From: Thinopyrum elongatum
Taxonomy: Eukaryota; Streptophyta; Magnoliopsida; Poales; Poaceae
NCBI GenBank assembly: GCA_011799875.1
Contig: CM022302.1
Coordinates: 199,188,086 to 199,252,085, forward strand
Direction of reading: 5' to 3'
DNA length: 64,000 nt
Shown here: positions 12,863 through 24,900 of the stretch, piece by piece
How positions within the stretch are numbered: position 1 is the first letter of the stretch
Layout: every line of letters starts with the position of its first letter
Notes under the pieces: generated by a model
What the model was told of the DNA's origin: nothing
What the model saw: only the letters and a program-made list of their open reading frames with translations
Database searches by the model: none
Made by a program: the position numbers and the translations under genes

Positions 12863-12880
12863 TCCCCGACAATGGTGCAA
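12863..12880 (-). other. Decayed primer binding site of Ret-C
   Basis: On the minus strand it reads TTGCACCATTGTCGGGGA, which aligns with the 18-base tRNA-Asp-type site of Ret-B and Ret-D. Most differences are C-to-T or G-to-A transitions at CpG positions, as expected from methylated-cytosine decay. Confidence 0.65.
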
Positions 12881-12890
12881 GAAATTCCTT

Positions 12891-14481
12891 TGACGTGGCT
12901 TGAATCTGCGTTGGTATTTCCCCAAAGAGGAAGGGATGATGCAGCACAACTACGACAAGTATTTTCCTCAGTTATGAAAACAAGGTTATCAATCCAGTAG
13001 GAGAACCAAGCTACACTATGTAAACGGTACCTGCACACAAAGAACAAATACTTGCAACCCAACGCGTAAGAGCGGTTGTCAATCCCTCCACGGTAAAAAG
13101 ATAGATTAAATTGTATGAGATTGGATAAATAGATCTAGCAAAACCACAAAATAAAATAAGTAAAGAAAAAGTGCAGCAAGGTATTTTTGGGTTTTTGGAA
13201 TAATAGATCTGAAAACAATATGATAAAATATAGACCCGGGGGCCATAGATTTCACTAGTGGCTTCTCTCGAGAAAATAGCATACGGTGGGTAAACAAATT
13301 ACTGTTGGGTAATTGATAGAAGAGCAAATAATTATGACGATATCCAAGGCAATGATCATGTATATAGGCATCACGTCCAAGATTAGTAGACCGACTCCTG
13401 CTTGCATCTACTACTATTACTCCACACATCGACCGCTATCCAGCATGCATCTAGTGTATTAAGTTCATGGAGAAATGGAGTAATGCAATAAGAATGATGA
13501 CATGATGTAGACAAGATCTATTCATGTAGGAATAGACCCCGTCTTTTTATCCTTAATAGCAATGATACATACGTGCCTCGCTATCCCTTCTGTCACTGGG
13601 TGAGGACACTGCAAGATCGAACCCATCACAAAGCACCTCTTCCCATTGCAAGAAAAATCAATCTAGTTGGCCAAACCAAACCAAAGTTTCAGAGAAGAAA
13701 TACGAGGCTATAAATAATCATGCATATAAGAGATCAAAGAAGACTCAAATAATATTCATGGATATAGATCTGATCATAAACTCGCAATTCATCGGATCCC
13801 AACAAACACACCGCAAAAAGTCATTACATCGAATAGATGTCCAAGAACATCGAGGAGAACATTGTATTGAGAATCAAAAAGAGAGAAGAAGCCATCTAGC
13901 TACTGCCTATGGACCCGTAAGTCTATGGTGAACTACTCACGCATCATCGGAGGAGCACCAATGAGGATGATGAACCCCTCCGTGATCGTGTTCCCCTCCG
14001 GCAGAGTGCCGGAATAGGGCTCTAGATTGGATCTCGTGGTTCTGGAACTTGCGGCGGCTAGAATTGTGTTTCGTCGACTCCCCTAGGGTTTCTGGAATAT
14101 CTGAGAATTTATAGAGCTGAGAGGCGGTGGAGGAGACTCCCATGGGCCCCACCACCCACCTGGGCACGCCAGGGGCCTCTGGCACGGCCTAGTGGGTTGT
14201 AGGCCCCATGGGCCTCCCCTCTGGTGCTTCCTTGGCTCCCAAGTTGTCTTCTGGTCCAAAAAAAATCTCCAAAAAGTTTCGCTGCGTTTGGACTCTGTTT
14301 GGTAGGTATATTCTGCGAAGTTAAAAACAAGCAAAAACAGCAACTGGCACTGGGCACTATGTCAATAGGTTAGTCCCAAAAAATGATATAAAGTTGCTAT
14401 AAAATGAATATAAAACATCCAAGAATGATAATATAACAGCATGGAACAATAAAAAATTATAGATACGTTGGAGACGTATCA
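12891..14481 (-). repeat. 5' LTR of Ret-C
   Basis: Reads on the minus strand from TGATACGTCTCCAACG at 14481 to CAAGCCACGTCA at 12891. A minus-strand TATA-like box (CTATAAATTCTC) lies near 14110, just downstream of a GGGCC/GGTGGG-rich block. Confidence 0.85.
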
Positions 14482-14486
14482 ACCAA

Positions 14487-15553
14487 CCATGGGGGGGGGG
14501 GGGCTCTACATCAACCTTGCTGCCCTTCCGATGATGTGTGAGTAGTTTACCATAGACCTACGGGTCCATAGTTAGTAGTTGGATGGCTTCTTCTCTCTCT
14601 TTGATCTTCAATACAATGTTCTCCTCGATGTTCTTGGAGATCTATTCGATGTAATCACTTTTTGCGGTGTGTTTGTTGGGATCCAATTAATTGTGAGTTT
14701 ATGACCAGATTATCCATGAATATTATTTGAGTCTTCTCTGAACTCTTTTATGCATGATTATTATAGCTTTGTATTTCTCTCCGATATGTTGATTTGGTTT
14801 GGCCAACTAGTTTGATTTTTCTTTCAATGGGAGAGGTGCTTTGTGATGGGTTCGATCTTGCGGTGCTCAATCCTAGTGACAGAAAAGGACATGCCACGTA
14901 TTTGTATCGTTGCCATTAAGGATAAAAAGATGGGGTTTATTCATGTGTGAGTTTACTTTGTCTACATCATGTCATCTTACTTAAGGTGTTACTCCGTTCT
15001 TTATGAACTTAATACTCTAGATGCATGCTGGATAGCGGTCGATGGGTGGAGTAATAGTAGTAGATGCAGGCAGGAGTCAGTCTACTTGTCTCAGACGTGA
15101 TGCCTATATAAATGATCATCACCTTGGATATCGTCATGATTATTCGCTTTTCTATCAATTGCCCAACAGTAATTTGTTTACCCACCGTATGTTGTTTTCA
15201 AGAGAGAAGCCTCTAGTGAAAACTATGGCCCCCAGGTCTACTTTTATCATATATTAAAATCCAAAAATACCTTGCTGCAATTTTTCTTTACTTTAATTTA
15301 TTTTGTGTTCTATTTATCTATCTATCACTACAAAATTTAATCTTTGCAATTAATCGTCGAGGGATTGACAACCCCTTGTTCGCGTTGGGTGCAAGTATTT
15401 TTTATTTTGTGTGCAGGTACTGCTGACGAGGTGTTGCTTGGTTCTCCTACTGGATTGATAACCTTGGTTCTTAACTAAGGGAAATACTTATCTCTACTGT
15501 ACTGCATTTCCCTCTCCTCTTCGGGGAAATCCCAATGCAGCTCACAAGTAGCA
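14487..15553 (+). repeat. 3' LTR of Ret-B, second part
   Basis: Continues the LTR after the ACCAA duplication (14482-14486) made by Ret-C. It begins with a run of 13 G (14491-14503), aligns with 1671-2720, and ends at GTAGCA. Positions after 15553 belong to the Ret-I LTR. Confidence 0.8.
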
Positions 15554-15682
15554 TAGGGTAGTAGTTCAGCACGGTAGTACCGCTCTGGCGGTACTGTAGC
15601 CCTGACTACCACCCCACTACCACAGATCTACTGGGTATATATCAGCTAAGCAGAAGTACCGCTCCTGCGGAGCGGTAGTACC
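15554..15682 (+). repeat. Ret-I LTR fragment, left piece
   Basis: 129 bp between the end of Ret-B and the start of Ret-D. It contains inverted AGTACCGCTC / GAGCGGTAGTAC motifs like those in 39722-40050. The last five bases (GTACC, 15678-15682) are the Ret-D TSD, whose partner at 39717-39721 opens the next Ret-I piece, so the two pieces are contiguous once Ret-D is removed. Confidence 0.75.
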
Positions 15683-17271
15683 TGATACGTCTCCAACGTA
15701 TCTATAATTTTTGATTGTTCCATGCTATTATATTATCTGTTTTGCATGTTTTATATGCATTAATATGCTATTTTATATTATTTTTGGGACTAACCTATTA
15801 ACCCAGAGCCCAGAGCCCAGTGCCAGTTTCTGTTTTTTTCCTTGTTTTCGAGTTTTGCAGAAAAGGAATATCAAACGGAGTCCAAACGGAATAAAACTTT
15901 ACGATGATTTTTTTTGTACCAGAAGACACACGTAGGACTTGGAGACCAAGGAAAAGGAGTCCCGAGGCGACGGCAAGGGTGCATGGCGCGCCCCAGGGGG
16001 GGCGCCCCCTGCCTTGTGGGTCCCTCGGAGCTCCTCTAACCCTAATCTTCGGCCTATAAATTCCCAAATATTCCCAAACCATCAGAGGCATCCACAAAAA
16101 TACTTTTTCGCCACCGCAAGCCTCTGTTCCCGTGAGATCCCATCTTGGGGCCTTTTCCGGCGATCTGCCGGAGGGGGATTAGATCACGGAGGGCATCTAC
16201 ATCAACCCTATTGCCCTTCCGATGAAGCGTGGGTAGTTTACCTCAAACCTACAGGTCCATAGCTAGTAGCTAGATGGCTTCTTCTCTCTCTATGATCTTC
16301 AATACCATGTTCTCCTCGATGTTCTTGGAGTTCTATCCGATGTAATATTCTTTTGCGGTGTGTTTGTCGAGATCCGATGAATTGTGGATTTATGATCAGA
16401 TTATCTATGAATATTATTTGAATCTTCTCTAAATTCTTATATGCATGATTTGATATCTTTGTATTTCTCTTCGAATTATCAGTTTAGTTTGGCCAACGAG
16501 ATTGGTTCTTCTTGCAATGGGAGAGGTGCTTAGTTTTGGGTTCAATCTTGCGGTGTCCTCACCCAGTGACATAGTAGGGGTAGCGAGGCACGTATTGTAT
16601 TATTGCCATCAAGGATAAAAAGATGGGTTTTTCATGATATTGCTTGAGTTTATCCCTCTACATCATGTCATCTTACTTAATGCGTTACTCTGTTCTCTTG
16701 AACTTAATACTCTAGACGCAGGCAGGAGTCGGTCGATGTGTGGAGTAATAGTAGTAGATGCAGAATCGTTTCGGTCTACTTGACACGGACATGATGCCTA
16801 TATGCATAATCATTGCCTTGGATATCGTCATAACTTTGCACTTTTCTATCAATTGCTCGACAGTAATTTGTTCACCCACCGTATTATTTTCCTTCAAGAG
16901 AGAAGCCTCTAGTGAAACCTATGGCCCCCGGGTCTATTTTCCCTTATATATTTTCAGATCTATAAACCAAAAATACCAAATATCTTGCTGCAATTTATTT
17001 ACTTTTATTTTATTTTACATTTTAGTAATCTTTTATATCCATCTCTATCAGATCTCACCATTGCAATTGACCGTGAAGGGATTGACAACCCCTTTATCGC
17101 GTTGGGTGCAAGTGTTTGATTGTTTGTGTAGGTGCATAGATTGGAGACTTGCTTGCGCCTCCTACTGGATTGATACCTTGGTTCTCTAGCTGAGGGAAAT
17201 ACTTATCTCTACTTTGCTGCATCACCCTTTCCTCTTCAAGGGAAAAACCAACGCAAGCTCAAGAAGTAGCA
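15683..17271 (+). repeat. 5' LTR of Ret-D
   Basis: 1589 bp, TG...CA. A GGCGCGCC-type block (about 15984-16012) is followed by the TATA-like box CCTATAAATTCCC (about 16050). Short open frames inside (15711-15935, 15939-16262, 16758-17189) recur in all LTRs of the group and are not genes. Confidence 0.88.
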
Positions 17272-17282
17272 GGAAGAATTTC

Positions 17283-17300
17283 TGGCGCCGTTGCCGGGGA
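17283..17300 (+). other. Primer binding site of Ret-D (tRNA-Asp type)
   Basis: TGGCGCCGTTGCCGGGGA, 11 bases after the LTR end and identical to the Ret-B site. Confidence 0.78.
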
Positions 17301-17523
17301 GGTCTACATCAAGCCTACCAAGTACCCGCCATAAACTCTCATCTCTTGCATTACATTATTCGCCATTTGTCTCTCATTTTCCTCTCCCCCACTTCTAAAA
17401 TGATTTCAGAAAAACACAAAAATATTTGCCTTCTTTCCGTTTGCCTTTATGTCTTACTTGGTTTGTTTGCTTATTCGCTTGGCATAATTGTGTATTTATT
17501 GAAAATCAGAAAGCAAAAAGTTT

Positions 17524-18363
17524 ATGTATCCACACACACTTGCTAATCTTTTTAAGAGATCCAATTATGATGAACCTATTGCTAGTGAGTTGAGTGCACT
17601 AGATTATCTTTATGAAGTTTTGCTTGAAATTCGTGAATCTGAAAATCATGATGATGTGTTAAAAGAAGAAATTTATGAAGTGATTCACGATAGCTTCTTG
17701 AATAAAAAGCATGATTGCAATGATGTTATTATGAATCCTATTAATGTCAATTGTGCTAATAATATGCAAAACCCTAAGCTTGGGGATGTTAATTTTGATA
17801 TATCCACCACTTGTTGCAATGATCATGATTGGGGTGATTGTTCTTATGATCTTGAAAAATTATTTAATCTTCATGATGAATATAGTTGCAATAACATTGA
17901 AAGTGGGTTTGGAAGAGTGTCAACTCTAGGTAATAATGATCCCACTACCTTGGAGAATGATCAATCTTATGAAATTTTTGTTAAAAGTGGGCTCGGAGAG
18001 GTCATGACTTTATTTGATGATAATCCCACTATTTTGGAAGTGTGTCAACTTTGCATGCATGTGGATCATGAAGAGAAAATTGTATGTGATAGCTATATTG
18101 TTGAATTTGATTATGATCCTACATGTAATTATTATGAGAGAGGAAAATATGGTTGTAGAAATTTTCATGTTACTAAATTACCTCTCGTTATGTTGAGATT
18201 GTTATTGTTTCTTTCTTCTTCCTTGCATATGGTAGTTTTTGCTTGCCTTGATGATTTGTTTTCCTATAAAATACCTATGCATAGGAAGTATGTTAGACTT
18301 AAATGTGTTGGTCATATGTCTTATGATGCTCTCTTTGTGCTTCAATCCTTGTCTTTCATGTGA
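17524..18363 (+). CDS. Ret-D ORF of unknown function, 279 residues
   Basis: A single intact frame from ATG 17524 (MYPHTLANLFKRSNYDE...) to a stop after SLSFM. It is not homologous to any protein family I recognise. Visible features: an acidic helical N-terminal part (LDYLYEVLLEIRES, VLKEEIYEVIHD); a Cys/Asp/Asn-rich middle; two related blocks, ESGFGRVSTLGNNDPTTLE (about 17896-17955) and KSGLGEVMTL...NPTILE (about 17983-18040); a CNYY...GCRNFHVTKLPLV segment; a hydrophobic LRLLLFLSSSLHMVVFACL stretch (about 18200-18250); and a basic IPMHRKYVRLKC tail. The related Ret-C ORF keeps the frame with codon-sized indels, hinting at selection on protein. The tail of the Ret-B Gag carries one copy of the same SGFGEV...PTLL block, so this may be a highly altered Gag-derived protein. 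That is inference. Confidence 0.6.
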   Translation: MYPHTLANLFKRSNYDEPIASELSALDYLYEVLLEIRESENHDDVLKEEIYEVIHDSFLNKKHDCNDVIMNPINVNCANNMQNPKLGDVNFDISTTCCNDHDWGDCSYDLEKLFNLHDEYSCNNIESGFGRVSTLGNNDPTTLENDQSYEIFVKSGLGEVMTLFDDNPTILEVCQLCMHVDHEEKIVCDSYIVEFDYDPTCNYYERGKYGCRNFHVTKLPLVMLRLLLFLSSSLHMVVFACLDDLFSYKIPMHRKYVRLKCVGHMSYDALFVLQSLSFM

Positions 18364-20759
18364 GCATCATTGAAATCTCAAGCCTATCTTAATGGCTATA
18401 AAGAAAGAGCTTGTTGGGAGGCAACCCAATTTTATTTTTTGTTTTTGTTTTTGCTACTGTTATTGAATAAAATACACATTATTACCTCTGTAGTAATTGT
18501 GTTTTGGTGTTTTAATTAGTGTTTGAGCCAAGTAAGACCTTTGGGATGGCTTACGGTGATAGTTGATTTGATCTTGCTGAAAAACAGAAACTTTTGCCTC
18601 CAGTTGAAGACATTTAGTAATTCACATAAGCAACTAAAAACTCTGAATTTTTTTACACAAGATTTATATAAAATTTCCTCTGTTTTTTCAATTTTTCAGA
18701 AATTTTGGAGTTATAGAAGTATTAGAACAATTCGGATCTTCACAGACTGTTCTGTTTTTGACAGATTCTATTTTCTATGTGTTGCTTGCTTATTTTGATG
18801 AATCTATGGGTAGTATCGGGGGTTATGAACCATGGAAAAGTTGGAATACATTAGATATTACACTAATATAAATAAAGAATGAGTTCACAATAGTACCAAA
18901 GAGGTGATTTATTTTTCTTATACTAACGGATCTCATGAGTTTTCTGTTGAGTTTTGTGTTGTGAAGTTTTCAAGTTTTGGGTAAAGATTTGATGGACTAT
19001 GGAATAAGGAGTGGCAAGAGCCTAAGCTTGGGGATGCCCAAGGCACCCCAAGGTAATATTCAAGGACAACCAAGAGCCTAAGCTTGGGGATGCCCCGGAA
19101 GGCATCCCCTCTTTCGTCTTCAATCCATCGGTAAATTTACTTGAGGCTATATTTTTATTCACCACATGATATGTGTTTTGCTTGGAGCGTCTTGTATGAT
19201 ATGAGTCTTTGCTTTTTAGTTTTCCATAATCATCCTTGCTGTACACACCTTTTGAGAGGGACATGCATTAATCATGAATTTATTAGAATACTCTATGTGC
19301 TTCACTTATATCTTTTGAGCTAGGCAATATGCTCTAGTGCTTCACTTATATCTTTTTAGAGCACGGTGGTGGCTTTATTTTATAGAAATTGTTGAACTCT
19401 CTTTCTTCACTTATATTATTTCGAGAGTCTCTAAACAGCATGGTAATTTGCTGAGGTTATGAATTTAGTCCTAATATGATGGGCATCCAAGAGGGATATA
19501 ATAAAAACTTTCATATTAAGTGCATTGAATACTATTAGAAGTTTGATTCCTTGCATGTTGTTTTGAATATAAAGATGGTGATATTAGAGTCATGCTAGTG
19601 AGTAATTGTGGATTGGTAGAAATACTTGAGTTAAAGTTTGTGATTCCCGTAGCATGCACGTATGGTGAACCATTTTGTGATGAAGTCGGAGCATGATTTA
19701 TTTATTGATTGTCTTCCTTATGAGTGGCGGTCGGGGACGAGCGATGGTCTTTTCCTACCAATCTATCCCCCTAGGAGCATGCGTGTAGTACTTTGTTTCA
19801 ATAGCTAATAGACTTTTGCAATAAGTATGTGAGTTCTTTATGACTAATGTTGAGTCCATGGATTATACGCACTCTCACCCTTCCACCATTGCTAGCCTCT
19901 CTAGTACCGCGCAACTTCCGCCGGTGCATTACACCCACCATATACCTTCCTCAAAACAGCCACCATACCTACCTATTATGGCATTTCCATAGCCATTCCG
20001 AGATATATTGCCATGCAACTTCCACCGTTCCGTTTATTATGACACGCTTCATCATTGTCATATTGCTTTGCATGATCATGTAGTTGACATCGTATTTGTG
20101 GCAAAGCCACCATTCATATTTTTTATACATGTCACTCTTGAGTCATTGCACATCCCGGTACACTGCCAGAGGCATTCATATAGAGTCATATTTTGTTCTA
20201 AGTGTCAAATTGTAATTATTGAGTTGTAAGTAAATAAAAGTGTGATGATCATCATTATTAGAGCATTGTCCCATGTGAGGAAAGGATGATGGAGACTATG
20301 ATTCCCCCACAAGTCAGGATGAGACTCCGGACGAAAAATAAAATAAAAAAAAAGAAAAAAAGGGAAAGAAAAAAGAAAAGAAAAAAGAGGCCAAAGAGCC
20401 CAAAATAAAAAATGAGAGAAAAGAGAGAAGGGGCAATGCTACTATCCTTTTCCACACTTGTGCTTCAAAGTAGCACCATGATCTTCATGATAGAGAGTCT
20501 TCTATATTGTCACTTTCATATACTAGTGGGAATTTTTCATTATAGAACTTGGCTTGTATATTCCAATGATGGGCTTCCTCAAATTGCCCTAGGTCTTCGT
20601 GAGCAAGCGAGTTGGATGCACACCCACTTAGTTTCTTTTTGAGCTTTCATACACTTATAGCTCTAGTGCATCCGTTGCATGGCAATCCCTACTCACTCAC
20701 ATTGATATCTATTGATGGGCATCTCCATAGCCCGTTGATATGCCTAGTTGATGTGAGAC
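18364..20759 (+). other. Ret-D non-coding 3' internal region, part 1
   Basis: About 2.4 kb before the Ret-E insertion. It starts with the GTTGGGAGGCAACCCAA block (18413) and has two internal AAGCTTGGGGATGCCC tracts (19023 and 19079), the second with a hairpin. A poly-A/G purine stretch lies at 20330-20420. The last five bases, GAGAC (20755-20759), are the Ret-E TSD. No gene is supported. Confidence 0.7.
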
Positions 20760-21600
20760 TGTCGGGGAAACGACACCTATGGGATCGAGTGGATCCCTTC
20801 TACGGTTTGGCAGGGAAGAGGGGTGCGCAAAGAGCAGATCTAGAGATCAACATGAGGGATTTTTACCCAGGTTCGGGCCGCTGAGAAGCGTAAAACCCTA
20901 GTCCTGCTTTGTGTGTATATTATGTGTTCTTGAGCTTCGGCTAGCTGCAATGCATGCAAGCTGGGCCGGAGAGTCCAAAAAGTCTGAATCCCCCTCCAGT
21001 ATGCCTTGGGCCTCCTTTTATACGTCCAAGGGGCTGCCACAGTGGCACACATGAGGTGTAAAGTAGCCATGCTTATCACTGACGTCCTGGGACAAAACGC
21101 ATTAAATGCGCTGATTACGTGCCCCCTAGCTTTATCGGGACGGGAATAGAGCCCGTCCCGTCCGTCGCCGCCTCACTCCGCCTTGACACGTATCCAGGCT
21201 GACGAGGCATGCAATGCCAGCCTGGCTGGCTAACCGCTGCGCTGGAACAGTGGCAGGATCTTCATGAAGATCTGCATGCCACTACACACGCGCCCCTTGG
21301 GCCTTGGTCTTGACACTGTCGATGGTGTCAGAGCTCTTCAACCTCAAGGGTGGTGTTCTTGTCAGTGCTTCGCAAGTCGTCCCGGCAAGGATCTTGCCGG
21401 GGCCTCGCAAGCCGCCCCGGCAAGGATCTTGCCGGGGCTCCAGCTTATCTTCTGCTCCCTGGTTACTGGCTTGGACGCCGTCTTTGTTGTCATGCATTCT
21501 GCCTCCAGCTGTCCCCGTCAAGCCTTGCCGCGGGCGCGGCTACAACTGCCCGTGCACAAGTAAGGGGTACTAAAAGGGCCCAAACTTTAGTACACCGACA
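20760..21600 (-). repeat. 3' LTR of Ret-E
   Basis: 841 bp. A minus-strand TATA box (TATAAAAGG) lies at 21014-21022. It carries two CCGGCAAG-GAT-CTTGCCGG inverted repeats (about 21390-21440). The adjoining purine-rich tract (21601-21613, minus strand) serves as polypurine tract. Confidence 0.88.
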
Positions 21601-21827
21601 GGAGCCCCCGGGCCTGGGCCACACACGCGGGCACAACGCGTTGTTGGGCTAGGCCCAAACAGTGCGCGGGCACACGTGGCAGGGGTTAACTACTGTAATC
21701 ATTTCATCTGCTGCGCTTCCTCATGATCGACATTGAATGCGCGACGTGGGGGTCGTGCGTGGAATGGTCGCAGCACGCCTGCGAAAATGCCTTCACATTG
21801 GACGGTAAAGAGGCGGCCTCGCGCCTT

Positions 21828-21842
21828 CCCCATAAAAAGGGG
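21828..21842 (+). promoter_or_regulatory. Candidate TATA box of the antisense gene in Ret-E
   Basis: CCCATAAAAAGGGG, about 165 bp upstream of ATG 21996 and on the plus strand, opposite to the Ret-E LTR promoter. It suggests the antisense gene has its own promoter between the polypurine tract and the start codon. Confidence 0.4.
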
Positions 21843-21995
21843 AATCCGCAGAGGCACTGCTCATTACCACCTTCGCTCTTTCCAATCTAGGAACCACCGT
21901 CGTCTTCCTCCTTGAGCCCAAACCAGAGTTTCCTCATCCATCCACCCCCTCTGCGTTCCCACCATCCTCAACCTCCCGCTCCTCCCCAGTCTCTT

Positions 21996-24900
21996 ATGGC
22001 GCCCAAAAGCGAGCAAGGGCAAGGGAGTGGCCAAGGCGAGCGAGGGGGAAGAGGTGCCGGAGAGCGAGTTGGTGAAGATGCGGAAGGAGAAAACCGTATT
22101 CGCTCCGACGCTCGATGTGCGCGCTCTGAAGGAGCGGTACCAGTGCATGTGGGGGAGGAAGACGACGGGGCATCCTGCCACCCGCGTCGTCCCCGCTTCT
22201 TGCACCGCGCCCGCTCCAGATAAATTTCCTTTCTTCGTCGATTATTTCTACTGCGGGCTCTGCCCCCCATTCTCGGATTTCTTCAACGACATCATGTACA
22301 CCTTCGGCCTCCATCTCTTGGATTTTACGCCAAATGCCGTGGCGTGTATGGCCATTTTCGCTCACCTTTGCGAGAACTTCGCCGGGGTGGCCCCCAACAC
22401 GGCGCTCTTCCGCCACTACTTCATCCCTCGCATCCAGCTAGGAGGGGCCCTGTCTGGCTACGTCACCTGGATCCCAAGGACCTTGTGCAAGGAGACGTAC
22501 CCAAACGGGACCCAGAAGGAGAAGTGGGACGAATGGCGGCACAGGTGGTGCTGGATCATGGAGAAGGAGCCGGCGCCATTCTGCATGCCCCGGCGAGCGC
22601 AAGTGGTTCGTGGCGGCAACTGGGGCGATCTCGACCCTCAAGACGAGAAGCTCACAGTCGCAACCACCAGAATCCACCGCCTCAAGGCTATCGGGCTCAC
22701 TCTTGAGATGATTGGGGCCGACTTCCTCCGCCGCCACATCGCTCCTCTGCAGAACAAAGGAAGGCCGGCTTGGGAGTTCCGGAACGCGGCGGATGTTATG
22801 AGGCTGCGCCCCGGCCTGAACAACAATTTGATGGTGATGCAGCACGCGGCCCTCTGCCAAAGGCTGTTCCAACTCAAGGCCGACAAGGCCAAGAAAGCCA
22901 CCAAGGCCGAGAGGGCCGAGAAGGCCGGCAAGCCGTTCAAGCTGCCGGCGGGCATGGTTCCCTTGTGCAACAACTCCGCCTTGACTTCCATCATCGCCAT
23001 GATGCCGGTGTTCAATGCCCACGGCCTTGACCCGACCTGGGTTGTGCCAGACGTGGCGCGGGTGCAGGAGTTCTTCGACAGCTTGTCGAAGAGGCAGGTT
23101 CACGAAGAACCGCAACTCATCCGTGACACCACCGACGAAGAGGTGGCATACATCGCCAGCAGGGCGGAAGAGGCGGCCCTTGCCGGGAAGGCTGGCAGCG
23201 TCGGCTTTCAAGAAGACGAGGCCGGCGAAGAAGATGAACTTGCCGAGCCAGAGGAGGTAACCGAAGAGGCAGCTAAAGAGGTAGATGAAGAGGAGGCACA
23301 CGACGAGGCCCCAGTCCCGGGGAAGAAGAAACGCGTCCTTCGGCGGGCTAGCTCTGATGAGCCAGTCCGGCGAGCCTCTTTGAGCGAAGAGGCCCCCGTC
23401 AAGGGAGCGGCCGGCAAGACCGCGCAGCGGCAAGAGGCCCAACCGCAACCTGTGCGCCATACGAGGCGTACGGCCGCGGCGGCAAAGGAAGCAGCAGCCA
23501 CCGCTTCTGCCTCGGCCAAGAGGCCCACGTCCCCATCCCCATCTCCACCCCCTAGCCCGGACTCCACTCCAGAGGTCGACTTTGACCTCTCCGGTTTCAG
23601 CCCAAATAGGGCAGGTTCGCCAGAAGCAGAGGATGAGTAAGTGCCTTACTGCTGGCTTTATCTTTTGAGTCTCCGTTTTGATCATCTTATCTGACTTGTT
23701 CTTGTTGTGGCTTGCCTCTGCAGAGACAAGGAAACACTGGCGCAGAGGATGGCGAAGAGGGCCAAAACCTCAGTGGGCAACAAGCCCCCGACAAGTACTT
23801 CAAGCGTGCCGGAGTTGATCACGATCAGCCCGGACCCCAGCCCACGTCGCAGCCCCCGGCTCAGCCCTCAGCGTGAGCACATTACCCATTTTCCGCTGGC
23901 GAGCATCGGGACGTGCATTTTCACCTCGAACCTTGCCGGGGTTGTAGGAGAGGAGCGACAATAGGAGGAGCCGTTAAGGGCCACCCCCAACATGCCTCCT
24001 CCATCAACCACGCCACCTAGGGAGGGATCCCCGGCAAGGATCCACACCAACGAGCCCACGCCGCCAAGGGAGAGATCCCCGGCAAGGGCTTCCACCGACG
24101 AGCCCACGCCGCCAAGGGAGAGATCCCCGGCAAGGGCTTCCACCGACGAGCCCACGCGCGCAGAGGAAGGGTCGGCAGGCACAGGTGCCGGCAGCTCTAT
24201 CCCGGCAACAAGTGTTGCCGGGGAGGGAAACACCCCTCCACCACTCGTCACACGTGAGCCGCCCGCTTCCTGGCCTTTGTCGATTATTCAGTACGATCTC
24301 TTTTCTCTTTTTTTTAAAACCCTGGCTCCATCTTGTTTCTCCTTCTTGGCCTCCAGATCCCTCCTTGGTGGATCAAATGGATGTCGACGCCACCATCGAG
24401 GAGACCACCAAGGACGCTGCCGCCGAGGCCGCCGAGATTGCTGCTGACGAGGCCGCCAAGGGGTCCGCTAGGGGGGCCGCTAAGGGGACCAGCGACCATA
24501 CTGACGGCATCCCTGCCGCAGGAGCGCTTGGCTCTATATCAGTCCCTGGGTCCCCTACTGCCGGGGAGATGGAAGTTGAAAACCAACTGTCGACATCCGA
24601 AGCCCCCCCTCTAGCAGATATCTGAAGATTGGCGATAATCTGTTCGTCAGCATCTCGGGGACGGCAAGCACCGGAGCGCCAACTGAGGGGGAGGCTTTCG
24701 ACGAAGAAGTCATCGCCACTGCCGGGCTCAAGGTTGTCGACAAGCCGAGTGCCAGCAGCAGCGGATCTAAAGAAGACCAGCTCCTCCAGGCCATGAGCGG
24801 CAACTTTCAGAGACTCCAGGCGCTCCACCGTGCCCGTAAGGAGAAACTGGACTCCAGGGTAGCGGTTGCCGACGCGGCAGAGGCAAATTTCCAAAAGCGT

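Larger units (their letters stand above)
7856..14481 (-). mobile_element. Ret-C: complete non-autonomous LTR retrotransposon
   Basis: A full-length element of about 6.6 kb in reverse orientation, flanked by the 5-bp TSD ACCAA (7851-7855 and 14482-14486). The 5' LTR is 12891-14481 and the 3' LTR 7856-9446; the two are nearly the same length (1591 bp each) and look very similar, which suggests a fairly recent insertion. The LTR is of the same group as Ret-B and Ret-D. The only coding sequence is an ORF of unknown function (12642-11801). No gag, RT or integrase motif is visible, so movement would need proteins from a related element. The outermost base of the 3' LTR has mutated (TAATACGTC instead of TGATACGTC). 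Confidence 0.88.
1671..15553 (+). mobile_element. Ret-B: gag-protease Gypsy element (Athila lineage) lacking pol
   Basis: The element consists of a 5' LTR remnant (1671-2720), an internal region (2721-7375) and a 3' LTR in two parts (7376-7855 and 14487-15553). Ret-A interrupts the 5' LTR and Ret-C the 3' LTR. Both LTRs end in ACAAGTAGCA. A tRNA-Asp-type primer site follows the 5' LTR and a purine tract precedes the 3' LTR. The coding part is a broken gag and a protease; about 2.4 kb of non-coding DNA then runs to the 3' LTR with no RT, RNase H or integrase, so the copy would need enzymes from another element. The right flank is Ret-I LTR sequence; the left flank is outside the window. The LTR start (TGATACGTCTCCAACGTATC) is of the Sabrina/WHAM type as I remember it; the family is not certain. 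Confidence 0.8.

Noticed and set aside
7376..14481. LTR copies at 7376 and 14481 as one large inverted-repeat element
   Set aside because: The 5-bp ACCAA duplication and paired LTRs of Ret-C show a minus-strand element inserted in a plus-strand LTR of the same group, so the inversion is only orientation.
22438..23685. A 415-codon minus-strand frame opposite the antisense gene of Ret-E
   Set aside because: It is the complement of the plus-strand PF04195-like exon, whose motifs and splice sites fit; the minus frame has no family resemblance.
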